NCBI GenBank assembly: GCA_012862575.1 | Contig: BLSF01000006.1 | Location: 1 to 64,000 of the forward strand | DNA length: 64,000 bases | DNA from: Parietichytrium sp. I65-24A | Taxonomy: Eukaryota > Sar > Bigyra > Thraustochytrida > Thraustochytriidae | Reading direction: 5' to 3' | Shown: piece by piece, positions 19,118-28,053 of the stretch | Layout: each line of letters opens with the position of its first letter | How positions within the stretch are numbered: the first letter of the stretch is position 1 | The notes under the pieces: model-generated | The model's database searches: none | What the model was told of the DNA's origin: nothing | Seen by the model: only the letters and a program-made list of their open reading frames with translations | Position numbers and translations under genes: made by a program

Positions 19118-20788
19118 TCAACTCTCATCAACGTGGATTGGATACGGCGAGTTGTAGTTTCCGGCAGCGTCGACACACTGCGGAGGGAAACTCATTCCCA
19201 GGCAAACATACTCGGCATAATTGGCGGCACAGAATCGCTGAGCCAGATCCTTCGGCCAGTTTCCAGGACGGGTCAAGTTCCCCAAAGCCTTCTTGGAGTA
19301 ATAGTGCTCCTCATCCCACCTTATCTGCCTGCTCCAGGTTTTGTACCCCAATCGTTTCTCTTCGTGGTGTATTTTTCGCTTCTCCTCCTTAGAGTAAAGT
19401 CTGGAGCCGTTTGTGTTTGTAAGATTCCGCTTGAGAAACTTGGCAGCCTCAGGATACCGCTCTTCAACATGCTCGACGACTGCGGTCCAATCTTCCTGTG
19501 CATGCTGGCGATCTAGTCTACCAATGACATCGAACGGGGGCTCAAATTCAACCTCTGGGTTCCTGGCTCGCGCAATTGACGTCATTTCCATCGCGGCGTG
19601 CACCAGGTAGAACATTTGCGGCGCAAAGTGTGGGTTCCAACCTTCCCTGGAGAGTTTTGTCAAGTCCATCGCGAATGTGAGAAAGCGTTGTCTATATGCC
19701 CCTTCTGGATCCTCGCCGTGATACGATTTCAGAAAGCTTGGAAAGGGGTGTACCTGAATGTATGCCCCTACAAACTTTGACATCGGATCCATTACATAGG
19801 TAAATCTCACCGATGCCTCAGCTAGTGCCACAAACTCGCTCTCAAACTGAGAACTCCATTTGTACGGCTCAGCTGCGGTCGAAGATGTAAAAGTACGATA
19901 AAAACCTGACCCGCCTACCTTGAGCGCCATGTGCGCATCTTCTGGCCTCCAAGGGCGCGCGGCCTTGTTCAGTAAATCACAAGGAACGCCCTCATCCGGG
20001 GCGCAAGCGGCGACCTCTCCGCGAAATGTCATAGAGCCCACTTTCGGGATGATCATATATCCCAGCTTCTTGCTTTTCGAGATTGCCCACGTTGTGCCAT
20101 TACCGAAACCCCGATTCGAGGATACGCGTGTCCCAGTCACCCATTCAGGGGAATAAATCAGACCTCCGTTTGCTTTCGCCTCGAGGTCGTCTTTTCCATC
20201 CATATATCTGGCGACGTGTCTCTTCAAGCATTGGTTCGCGATGGAGAGGTTCACCCCGCCTTTTGCATGCCCTTTGTCTCCCTTCGACTCGTTATATGCT
20301 GCAGGTGACGAGGTTTCAGAGGCGTGTGGTTCCACCGAGACGTGTCCGGCGCCTTCTTCGTTCTCGTGCCTTACTGCAATGTCACTGTCGTGCGATGGCT
20401 GTGGCGTCTCCCAATTTCGAGTCGGATGATCTGTGTTCTTGGCAGAAGGCGAGGCATGAGCTGTTCCCAGCAAAGTCGGCTGTTGTGTCGGTGCCAACGA
20501 AGTCAGTTGTTGTGTTGGCGCCGGATCTATGTGGTCCTGAGAGCCAGACTGTGGCAACTCTTCTACAGATTGAGGGCCGCTATCATCGTCAAGAGGGCCA
20601 ATGTCCAGCTCCTCGCCTTCGGGGGCGATGGCAAAGCTCAATGTCTCATCGCTTAGGGTCACAAACAGGACGACCAAGCCTGAAACCAACAAAACAAGAA
20701 GCCTGACGATATAATTTCTACGGTTGGCCGCCTCTCGAAGTGTCGCGAGGCCATCCTGCTCTTCTCGTGGGGGCGGTAAACCCTTCAT
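19118..20788 (-). CDS. type II membrane sulfotransferase-like protein, copy 2
   Basis: A 556-residue paralogue of the downstream gene, starting at a clear ATG. The hydrophobic anchor lies at ~30-48 (LLVLLVSGLVVLFVTLSD). A long Ser/Thr/Pro-rich stem contains three copies of a QQLTSLAPTQQPT-like sequence. The catalytic region shares all marks with copy 1: MIIPKVGSMTFRGEV as the PAPS 5'-phosphosulfate loop, RFTYVMDPMSKFVGAYIQV as the 3'-phosphate motif, a shared HFAPQMFYLVHAAMEMTSIA helix and a common C-terminal block with conserved Trp and Cys residues ending near NSPYP. Both copies have lost the same Arg in the 3'-phosphate motif, so the change predates the duplication. A Golgi carbohydrate sulfotransferase is the likely role; the acceptor is unknown. 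Confidence 0.65.
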   Translation of the reverse strand: MKGLPPPREEQDGLATLREAANRRNYIVRLLVLLVSGLVVLFVTLSDETLSFAIAPEGEELDIGPLDDDSGPQSVEELPQSGSQDHIDPAPTQQLTSLAPTQQPTLLGTAHASPSAKNTDHPTRNWETPQPSHDSDIAVRHENEEGAGHVSVEPHASETSSPAAYNESKGDKGHAKGGVNLSIANQCLKRHVARYMDGKDDLEAKANGGLIYSPEWVTGTRVSSNRGFGNGTTWAISKSKKLGYMIIPKVGSMTFRGEVAACAPDEGVPCDLLNKAARPWRPEDAHMALKVGGSGFYRTFTSSTAAEPYKWSSQFESEFVALAEASVRFTYVMDPMSKFVGAYIQVHPFPSFLKSYHGEDPEGAYRQRFLTFAMDLTKLSREGWNPHFAPQMFYLVHAAMEMTSIARARNPEVEFEPPFDVIGRLDRQHAQEDWTAVVEHVEERYPEAAKFLKRNLTNTNGSRLYSKEEKRKIHHEEKRLGYKTWSRQIRWDEEHYYSKKALGNLTRPGNWPKDLAQRFCAANYAEYVCLGMSFPPQCVDAAGNYNSPYPIHVDES

Positions 20789-21377
20789 GGTGCTGCCTGT
20801 CTGGGGGCTGCTCCGCTCGCAGCGTTGCGTTAAAAGTAATTCGGGATCAGGTTTTGAGACTTACCCGACCATCTCTCTAGCGATGGGTACCATATGGTAC
20901 CATCGGCAAAAAGAATCCCATCTTGATAGACAAAGCCTCTAGCTAGAGCTAGTAATAGTATCAGAAACGTGAATTTTTGACTTTGAACGTCGCAAAAGAT
21001 GAACAACAACAAGGCGATGTGCATCTCGAATCATTGACAGAGTTTTACGCAGATCGTTTACGTCACTGTCAGTTCGACACGTCCTGGGGTGAAAAGTGCA
21101 TATATGTGTCCAACGCTCGAGTACTCACTTTCAGTATCTTTCAGTACTCACACTGACTGTCAGGGACAATGCGGCAAAATCGTTACTGGCACGATGGGGA
21201 CGATGGGCCAGATTTCTCAAGCAAGTCGAAAGTCTAATGCCATATAATGCCATAGGAATAATCAATTCTGCGGAGAAGAGTAGTGCTGCCATAAGGCAGT
21301 TCTATCCGGCGTGGCGCTACTCGAGGGCCAGGCAGGGACGACTCGGGAGAATGAGCTGCACATGCACTGTCTATGAG
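20789..21377. other. intergenic, promoter side of sulfotransferase copy 2
   Basis: No gene. It contains a perfect 16-bp palindrome, GGTACCATATGGTACC, at 20886-20901, about 100 bases upstream of the sulfotransferase start codon, which might be a dimeric factor site. The rest is featureless up to the inverted-repeat element. Confidence 0.45.
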
Positions 21378-21657
21378 TAAGGTAAAACCCCCTAATTGAA
21401 CACCCTTATTTTTAGAAATTCCCGTGAGGCGAGCGCCGTGAGGGGAAGACTCCAGATTTGGAGGAGTTGGGCCGAGGGGTGAGGGGGGCAGGAAAACAAA
21501 TCGTGGGATTCCAGTAATTCCAGTTTGGAGTGGTTGACGTGCTGGAGGGCTGCAAGTGATGGGTTTCTCAACGTCTGAGCAGCCGCGCACATTTTTGTGA
21601 ATTGGCCATGTCTTATACTGTGTACTTTATAGAAAACGGTAGGAGTACTTAAAAATT

Positions 21658-22044
21658 TCATGAGGCGTCATGCATTGCTCTGTGCATGTCAGCATGAACG
21701 ACCAAGTCCATCAGCTCCGACCGATTCATATTAGAAGGGTACTTCACCTTCACGAGCTCGAGGAACTGTTTCAAAATCGACATTGTGATTCTAGCTTTCG
21801 GCGAGAACCCATCCAATTTGATCCGAAGCAAGGCTGCTCGCACATCAGCTTCACTCGCGTCTTTTTCAATCTGTTCCTTTGCGGCTTTTACTTCTGCTGC
21901 GTGCTTTGCCGCGATTGAGTCCCGAAGCTTGGCCATTTTGTGTGGAAGGTTCACTATCCGGCCCTGAGACAGCTGGTCTCCAGTGGCATTTCTGCTCCTG
22001 CACCTGACCTCCTTCCCTTCAGAGTTGGTATGTCGAGAAGACAT
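21658..22044 (-). CDS. ORF inside TIR element, helical protein
   Basis: A 128-residue frame within the inverted-repeat element. The sequence is rich in Ala, Lys, Glu and Arg. It has a helical middle (MAKLRDSIAAKHAAEVKAA) and a C-terminal part (SILKQFLELVKVKYPSNMNR) that could be a small helical DNA- or protein-binding domain. It overlaps the upstream coiled-coil frame by 91 bases in a different register, so the two may be parts of one gene split by a frameshift, or joined by splicing. The family is not recognised. Confidence 0.4.
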   Translation of the reverse strand: MSSRHTNSEGKEVRCRSRNATGDQLSQGRIVNLPHKMAKLRDSIAAKHAAEVKAAKEQIEKDASEADVRAALLRIKLDGFSPKARITMSILKQFLELVKVKYPSNMNRSELMDLVVHADMHRAMHDAS

Positions 22045-22295
22045 TTGAGGGACTCTGAATCAGCCTGACACTTCTCAACTGCGAGCTGTTGTTGTACAAT
22101 ATATGTGTTGTTGATGGTGACATTATACTGCCCCCTTCCACCCTCGCGGGACTGGCGTTCGGTTCTATTCTCTTTCTCCAGACTATTCCAGCGTTCTTCG
22201 ACTGTACTGCAGCGTTCTTGAACTTTCTTGCAGAGTTCTTCAGCTTTCTCGCAACGTTCTATAGCTTCATCGGCCGTCTTTCCCGGTTCCATCAT
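21954..22295 (-). CDS. ORF inside TIR element, coiled-coil protein
   Basis: A 113-residue frame starting MMEPGKTADEAIERCEKAEE. Residues ~10-50 have a clear heptad pattern with several Cys, suggesting a coiled coil. The segment GRGQYNVTINNTYIVQQQL follows and looks like an ordered beta/helix unit. The frame then runs into its overlap with the next ORF. No homologue comes to mind. Because it is wholly inside the TIRs, it is cargo or a regulatory protein of the element. Confidence 0.4.
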   Translation of the reverse strand: MMEPGKTADEAIERCEKAEELCKKVQERCSTVEERWNSLEKENRTERQSREGGRGQYNVTINNTYIVQQQLAVEKCQADSESLKCLLDIPTLKGRRSGAGAEMPLETSCLRAG

Positions 22296-22773
22296 AATGA
22301 CATGATCTTCGTTTCACTGCTGCTTTGGCTGCTCGGGAGGTCCGCGACACGATTGGCGTTGCCACCACCCACTTGCCTCCACTTGCATGTCAGCCAGCTT
22401 CTGAATTCTGCTTTTTGGAAGAATTTGAAAACCTCGACTTGGAGATACATAGCGAATACAAAGTAAGTCTATCACATTATATTTAGCGAACGAAAGAACA
22501 ACTCTCCAACAGAACAAGGATCTCTTCTCTACGTGAGTTCTACTGAAACTACTAACAGCAGACCCAGCTAAAACTTAGGAATCACTAAGCCAAATTCGAA
22601 TCTCAAAAGTGAATTGGACACACTCCTACAGAAAACCCGATTTAGGGGTTAGGGGGGCATTTTTGATTTTTTTTTCGGCCAATCCAGGAGCTGGCCAATT
22701 AGGGGGTTTTACCTTAAGCCTGCTGGAGGCTTGAAAATGAGACATATAAGCTTAATTGACTGTTATGAGTACA

Positions 22774-25700
22774 CTAATCTTCATCAGAGTCATCCGCAAA
22801 AAGTGCTTTCGTGGAGGGCTGCCGCGCTCTTCCGCGTCCGAGGAGCTTGATCTTAGCAGCGAGACCGCCAGGGCTACGCTTAGTGCCGTGGTCTACGTGC
22901 GCGTCGCCCTCGCTTTGATCGTGCAACATGGACGCAGTCTCTCGAGTCTTTTCGGTGAGATCGGCTGCCTTCTCCATGACCTGCTCTCGCAAATCCAAAG
23001 CTCGCTCACGAAATTCCTTCGCCTTCTCTTCTGCCTTACGTTTCGCCATCTGCTTGGCTTTGACAAGCGCAATTTGTGCGGCATTCAGTTCGCCCAGGCA
23101 CAGCGCCACCAAGCTGTCAAGGGAGTCTTGACCGTCGCGGTTGAAAGGTTTGTCCAGAACAATCATCTGGCGCTTCACTCCTTTCGGCAAATCCATGACG
23201 GAGAGCTTGCGCAAAGTCGTTCGTCGCCGCGAAGACTTGAGTGCGGGACTGGTTGGGCTTTGACCAATGTGGTGTTGACCGCCTTCGTCATTGTCGGCCT
23301 TGCCCTCTTCTGTATTCTGTTTGTTGTCACGACCAAGGCTCTCAATGTCGCCCTGAGCACCGTTTGCCCGCTTGGGATCGTTGGAGTTTTTGGATTTGGA
23401 AGATGCTGCGATTGATTCCATGTCTTGCTTGAATTTGTCTTTGCGTTTCTTGGTTTGCTTCTCGTCTTCGATCATGTCGAGTTCGATGTCTTTCATCTCC
23501 TTTTCGGCTTTGATCATCTGCATCTCCTTTTTGAGCAGGAGACGCTCCTGCTCGCGTGTGAGGCCCTCTCCAACCTTTTGCACGACGAAGATTTGCTCTC
23601 GAATCATGAGATACTCGCCTGGGCCAACAACTTCCGTCCAATCTTTGTTAACGTAGATGCAAGGCTTATTGACGTCGTTGGGCAGCGTGATGGCACCAGG
23701 GAGGGGCTCTCCGTTAGGAAGAACGGCGCCCGTGGATACCACCAGCTTGCCCCACTGTGATCCTTTCCAGCCTTGGTGCTTTCTGGCTTTCGTTTCCTCG
23801 TCGTCTGTCTCGAGGACCTGTGCAAACCCAAATGCATCTTTGACTTTGTAAGCAAACTTCTTTCTCTCCGCGTCGTCGGCTTTGCGTTGCCTCCAGTTTT
23901 TCCTCTCCTTCAAGCGAGCCTCGCGCAATAGATGCTGTCCGGCGATACGGTCTTTGCGGCCCCTCCAGCGAGCCTGCAGTTTGAGCGCCACTCTTTCCAT
24001 AGCCTCCTGCTCTTGTTTGGCTTTGAGCAGCTTAAGCTTCTTTTGAGCGGCCCGCGTGTCCGCAGCCTGCTGCGCCTTGCGCTCAAGTTGGGCCAGCGCC
24101 ACAGACATGTACGGCAAAATGCGGTAGGCGTGGGCTTTGCGTTTTCCCTTGCGGTGCACACGCTTAAAACAAGCAGAGCAAAAGTCGTCTCCGCCGCAGC
24201 CTTCGCAGCGCCACCTGACGGCTTTGGCCTCGCACTCGACGCACTGCTTGACGATGGCTTTGTACTTGTGCGCTTGGAGGGCACGGATGGAATCTCCTTC
24301 CGTGCCCTCTGGAGTGGCACTCGGTCCGGAAGCTTGCTCCTTCTTATCAGAGTCGCCCTCGGCTTGGTCCAGATGGTGCACAATATCAAAACAGGTGCAA
24401 CAGAACCCCTTCAGACACTGGCAGCAAGTGCGGGTGACAGCCTGGTAGGTGCATTCGGAGCAGAGGTCGATGCGGTTTGTGGTGTGATGCGGCAGGCTGT
24501 GATGGGCTGCGCGAAAGCAGTCCTCGCAGAATGGGTCCCTGCACTCGTTGCAGGCCAAGGTGGCAGTGACAGTTTTACATTGCACACAATTGACGATGAA
24601 CTCCTCGTCCTTGTTTGGAAGGCGAATAGTGGCCTCGATGTCGGCACCTCGCAGCAGACGCGGCTTGACCCAAGATGACTCCTGCGTGATGGTGTTGTAA
24701 TAGTATGGCGCCTGAGACTCCGGGTCCAGGCACTTTTGCACCACTCGCCGGAGGAGCTGTAACGTGAGCTTGCGAGTTTTGTACATGCGCCAACAGCTCT
24801 GAATCCTCGCTGCACTGGAAAACACCGCGCGGGCCTCGCGTTCGACAGCACGGCGTTCGCGAAACAGAAAGGCGAATTCTCGAGCTCGGACGCCGCGGAA
24901 ACGCTTCTGAACCTTTCGAGCGGCCCACGCGAGCTGTTCGCGGGCCTCGTCCAAGAGGCTTTGGTAATGCTGTGCCGCGAACGCCGCAGGCCATAGGTGG
25001 TCATAGAAGACGCGTAGCAGTAGCCCGGGCTCTGCGCCATGACGCCGAAAGCGGAACGTGTGCAGCAGCTGCAAGCGGATCGACGTCTCCGCCGCCTTCA
25101 GCGCGTCCTTATGCTGCTGGCGAAGGGCTCTGCGCTCCTCGTTGGACATGGACGAGCGCTGCGCGGGGGCCTCTTCCGGTTGACCGTGGTTGACTTTGTA
25201 GGCGCGGAAGGCATCCTCGAAGGCTTGTTTCACGTACAAGTGGTATCCGAGCTCCACAATGGCGTCTCGGAACTGCGGTGGGCCAAAGCCTGCTTCTGGC
25301 GCGGCGCTGGCTTGTTTAGCGTAGATGATGTCTAACGTGGTGCGGTCTATGGCGCTCGCAACGAGCGACTTGCTCTGGAGGAGAGTCTTGGCGAATTTTT
25401 CGTTGCTCAGTTTGGCGTTCTTCCCTCCTGCGAGTTCCGAAAACAACTCCAAAAGCGCCCCGCTAACTGTCTTGACCGGTTTGCCTTTCCCGTTCAAGTT
25501 CTTCCCCTGCGCCGATGTTGATGCTGATCTTGGTGTTGGTGTTGATGTCGGTGTCGGTGCCGATGAAAGCTCTGAGAGGGACGAAGACGCAGTAGATGCG
25601 GAAGGTTTTGACTCTGATGCACATAGCACGGCCGACGACGACGACGACGAAGGCTGGTACGAGCGTGAAAAGACTGCCTTGCCGAACGCCGCGTGTAGCA

Positions 25701-28053
25701 TGATGTCATCCGCGGCGAGTCTCATCGCCTCGTGCGCCTGCCTCGCTCCCTGTCGCTGCGTCTCTCTCCAGGCCCTTGCATCACACATCCTTCTCGCCAC
25801 CCTCGCCCTCGCCAAGTACGCCCTCGCCGTCCGCTGCACCGTCGTCGCCGCCTTCTTCTCGCGCTGCCGCGTCAGCCTCCACGTCCTCATCATCTGCCGC
25901 GCCGCTCGCCCTCGCCAGATCCTCTGCACCCTCACCGCCGCCGCGCGCGTCTCTCTCCACACGGTCGCCATCCGTCTGGCCGTCCTGCCGCGCCAGTTCC
26001 GCTGCACCATCACCGCTGCCCTCGCGCGCGCGTCCTCGCGTACCCATCTCCTCGCGCGCGTGCCTCTCCACCACGCCTGCAGCCTGCCTCTCGCGCGCGC
26101 GCGCGCCTCCTTGTCCGCTCTGCGCGCCTCCTGCCGCAGCCCCGCGCGCATTTGCCGCACCCGCCGCCGCGCGCGCACCCCGCGCCACCACGCCTGGATG
26201 CGCACGCACGCGCGCGCACTCCGCGCCTCGCGCCACGGGTCCAGCTGCCGCGCCACCCGCCCCGCGCGCCGCCACGCGCTCCCCAGCTGGGTTCCCAGCC
26301 CGGTTCTCAGCCCCCCCTGGGTTCCGGTTCCGGTTCCCAGCCCCTGGGTTCCGGTTCCCGGGGGGAGAACCGGGGCGCGGGGCTGGGTTCCCGGGGGAGA
26401 ACCGGGGAGGGTGCGCGGGGACGTGCGCGGGCGAGGAGGGAGGAGAGGAAGCGGCGCGCGATGTACGCGCGGGCGGCGGTCTGTATTTTGAGGGCGCTGG
26501 CGTGGCGCATCTCGGTGCGGAAATCCCTGTCCGCGCGGGCGCGGCGGATGACGGCGCGCGCGATGCACGTGCGCGCGAAGCACTGGACGCGCANNNNNNN
26601 NNNNNNNNNNNNNNNNNNGCTCCTCCGCGTTGCGGGACTGCTCGGCGAGAAGATCGGCGCGAGCGGCCATCTCCACCGCAGCGGCATGGCGCCGGCAGCA
26701 GCGCTGGAGGGTGCGCGCTGCGGAATGTTCCCGCGCCGCGCGGAACAGCGCGCTCTGCTCCACCCAGCGCGTCCAGCCGGCGATCAGCGCGGACCGCGCC
26801 AGGCGCGAGAACATTCCGCGCAACGCGCGCAGCCGCGCGGCGCCATGGCCCCCAGCGTCGGCGGCGTCGGCGGAACCACCCAGGTGCTGCCGCAGACGGT
26901 GCGCCAGCACGGCGTTGTCGGGGAACATTCCGCGAACGTCGTCAAGGGTTCGCAGCAGCTTCGCGCGACCCCGCGCCTCCGCGTCGCGCGCCATGGCATG
27001 CTGCGCGGCAAGATCGTCCATGGAAGACGCCGACTTGGCGCAGCCGCTCCCGCCATGACCGCGCGCTGACCGCCTCTTCCCTGCGGACTTCTTTCCATTC
27101 GCCTTTCCAATGCTCTTTCCCGCCGATTTTGGCGATGTTGGCGATTTTGGAGATGTTGGCGATCTTGGAGATGTTGGCGATGTTGGCGACGCCGGACTCT
27201 GCGGCGAACTCGGTGACGCTGGCGAATGCGGCCTTGGTTGCACCTTATTCTTTGGAGTCTTTGGCGTCTTTGGCGTCTTTGGGGAGGCAGGGCGACCCAC
27301 CGCAGCGCGAGCAGCGTTAATGTCCGTGGCGAGCTGGTGGTACAGGTCCCCGCCGCCGTGCGTCAGGAACGTTCCTTCGAGCTGCCGGAGGCGGTCAAGC
27401 TCGTCCTCGTTGGGTCGCGGGAGCCGCGCAATCTTTTTCCGCGTGCGCGGCGACAAGAACCCGAAGAGCTTTTGCTGGGCCTGCCGCTGCTGTCGATCAG
27501 CGGGGCTAATTTCTCTGGAGAGCCCCGCGCCTCGCGTTCCAGGAACAGCGCTCTCCGCCGGCGCGGACTCTTCCCGCGCCGCCAAGAGGCCGTGCAGAAA
27601 CGTTCGCCCCTCAAGCCGCTGCAGGCCCTCAAGCCGCTGCAGTCTCTCAACGCGCTGCTGCTGCTGCTGCCGCTGCTCGTCCAACTCGCGCTGCAGCACA
27701 TCGCCCACCATCGCCCGCGAAAAGCGCAGGGCGTCCTCCAGCGACGGCAACTCGCGCCTCACTCCCCCGGGGGACTGCGCCCTGCCTCTACCTAGAGCGG
27801 ACTCGAGCTCCGCTTCCGTAATATGTATGTCTCCCCCATCTATGGCACCATCGCTGCTTTCGCAATACTCGTCATGGCCTCGCCCCTCCGAGTCCTTGGC
27901 AACATCAGAAAAGTGGTCGTGGTTGTGGTCGTGATTGCTGCTTTGCTCAGCTATGCTCGCGTCGGCGGTCCTGCGCGTCTCTCGCCTGGGACGCCGCCTC
28001 CGCTCGAACGATTGCAATTGCTGCTGCTGTTGCTGCTGCTGTTTCTCAGACAT
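22774..28053 (-). CDS. large polyQ / IQ-repeat / WW / B-box protein (contains assembly gap)
   Basis: The start is the ATG at 28053 (MSEK then a Gln run). N-terminal third: disordered, with a second Gln-rich stretch, a TPKTPKTPK run and SPTSP/SPKSP repeats (27110-27280), then a helical IQ-like region. Middle: at least six IQ motifs (RIQAWWRGVRARR, VQRNWRGRTARR, VQRIWRGRAARQ, VQRTARAYLARA), expected to bind calmodulin-like proteins. A WW domain follows (YYYNTITQESSW, ~24690-24740). Next come three B-box-like zinc modules (23990-24600: C-x2-C...C-x2-C...C-x2-C...H patterns), another IQ and a long C-terminal coiled coil. The gap at 26594-26618 and a GC-rich hairpin repeat at ~26283-26405 both disturb the frame: IQ-like sequence (ALKIQTAARAYIARRFL) sits in another register between them. 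The deduced sequence there is therefore unreliable, and an intron is possible. Likely a cytoskeletal scaffold. Confidence 0.7.
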   Translation of the reverse strand: MSEKQQQQQQQQLQSFERRRRPRRETRRTADASIAEQSSNHDHNHDHFSDVAKDSEGRGHDEYCESSDGAIDGGDIHITEAELESALGRGRAQSPGGVRRELPSLEDALRFSRAMVGDVLQRELDEQRQQQQQRVERLQRLEGLQRLEGRTFLHGLLAAREESAPAESAVPGTRGAGLSREISPADRQQRQAQQKLFGFLSPRTRKKIARLPRPNEDELDRLRQLEGTFLTHGGGDLYHQLATDINAARAAVGRPASPKTPKTPKTPKNKVQPRPHSPASPSSPQSPASPTSPTSPRSPTSPKSPTSPKSAGKSIGKANGKKSAGKRRSARGHGGSGCAKSASSMDDLAAQHAMARDAEARGRAKLLRTLDDVRGMFPDNAVLAHRLRQHLGGSADAADAGGHGAARLRALRGMFSRLARSALIAGWTRWVEQSALFRAAREHSAARTLQRCCRRHAAAVEMAARADLLAEQSRNAEEXXXXXXXXXARPVLRAHVHRARRHPPRPRGQGFPHRDAPRQRPQNTDRRPRVHRAPLPLLPPRPRTSPRTLPGSPPGTQPRAPVLPPGTGTQGLGTGTGTQGGLRTGLGTQLGSAWRRAGRVARQLDPWREARSARACVRIQAWWRGVRARRRVRQMRAGLRQEARRADKEARARARGRLQAWWRGTRARRWVREDARARAAVMVQRNWRGRTARRMATVWRETRAAAVRVQRIWRGRAARQMMRTWRLTRQREKKAATTVQRTARAYLARARVARRMCDARAWRETQRQGARQAHEAMRLAADDIMLHAAFGKAVFSRSYQPSSSSSSAVLCASESKPSASTASSSLSELSSAPTPTSTPTPRSASTSAQGKNLNGKGKPVKTVSGALLELFSELAGGKNAKLSNEKFAKTLLQSKSLVASAIDRTTLDIIYAKQASAAPEAGFGPPQFRDAIVELGYHLYVKQAFEDAFRAYKVNHGQPEEAPAQRSSMSNEERRALRQQHKDALKAAETSIRLQLLHTFRFRRHGAEPGLLLRVFYDHLWPAAFAAQHYQSLLDEAREQLAWAARKVQKRFRGVRAREFAFLFRERRAVEREARAVFSSAARIQSCWRMYKTRKLTLQLLRRVVQKCLDPESQAPYYYNTITQESSWVKPRLLRGADIEATIRLPNKDEEFIVNCVQCKTVTATLACNECRDPFCEDCFRAAHHSLPHHTTNRIDLCSECTYQAVTRTCCQCLKGFCCTCFDIVHHLDQAEGDSDKKEQASGPSATPEGTEGDSIRALQAHKYKAIVKQCVECEAKAVRWRCEGCGGDDFCSACFKRVHRKGKRKAHAYRILPYMSVALAQLERKAQQAADTRAAQKKLKLLKAKQEQEAMERVALKLQARWRGRKDRIAGQHLLREARLKERKNWRQRKADDAERKKFAYKVKDAFGFAQVLETDDEETKARKHQGWKGSQWGKLVVSTGAVLPNGEPLPGAITLPNDVNKPCIYVNKDWTEVVGPGEYLMIREQIFVVQKVGEGLTREQERLLLKKEMQMIKAEKEMKDIELDMIEDEKQTKKRKDKFKQDMESIAASSKSKNSNDPKRANGAQGDIESLGRDNKQNTEEGKADNDEGGQHHIGQSPTSPALKSSRRRTTLRKLSVMDLPKGVKRQMIVLDKPFNRDGQDSLDSLVALCLGELNAAQIALVKAKQMAKRKAEEKAKEFRERALDLREQVMEKAADLTEKTRETASMLHDQSEGDAHVDHGTKRSPGGLAAKIKLLGRGRARQPSTKALFADDSDED
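26283..26405. repeat. GGTTCC/GGAACC hairpin-rich GC repeat inside coding gene
   Basis: Dense array of GGTTCC, GGTTCCC and GGGAACC blocks separated by C or G runs, able to form many small hairpins (for example GGTTC-TCCCCCG-GAACC). It falls inside the IQ-repeat region and coincides with a change of the coding register on the minus strand. It may be an intron, a repeat expansion or an assembly fault. Confidence 0.7.
26594..26618. other. assembly gap, 25 N
   Basis: A run of 25 N within the IQ-repeat gene. The reading frame that makes biological sense (IQ motifs) differs on the two sides, so the true gap length is not 25 modulo 3. Confidence 0.99.

Larger units (their letters stand above)
21380..22714. 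mobile_element. 1335-bp TIR element with TA target duplication and own ORF
   Basis: Both ends carry the same 19-bp terminal inverted repeat, AGGTAAAACCCCCTAATTG (21380-21398, and its complement at 22696-22714). The dinucleotide TA lies immediately outside each end (21378-21379 and 22715-22716), the target duplication typical of Tc1/mariner-type transposition. The interior carries minus-strand reading frames for a coiled-coil protein and no recognisable DDE transposase. It is therefore best read as a non-autonomous (MITE-like) or cargo-bearing DNA element mobilised in trans. The right end (2.6 kb side) lies only 57 bases from the stop codon of the neighbouring IQ/B-box gene. The identical TIRs suggest a fairly young insertion. 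Family name not assigned. Confidence 0.75.

Noticed and set aside
25325-27320. Long plus-strand frames of 388-514 codons, rich in Arg, Pro, Ala and Ser
   Set aside because: They mirror the GC-rich IQ-repeat gene on the other strand, run through the N gap and have no domain; typical antisense shadows of high-GC coding DNA.
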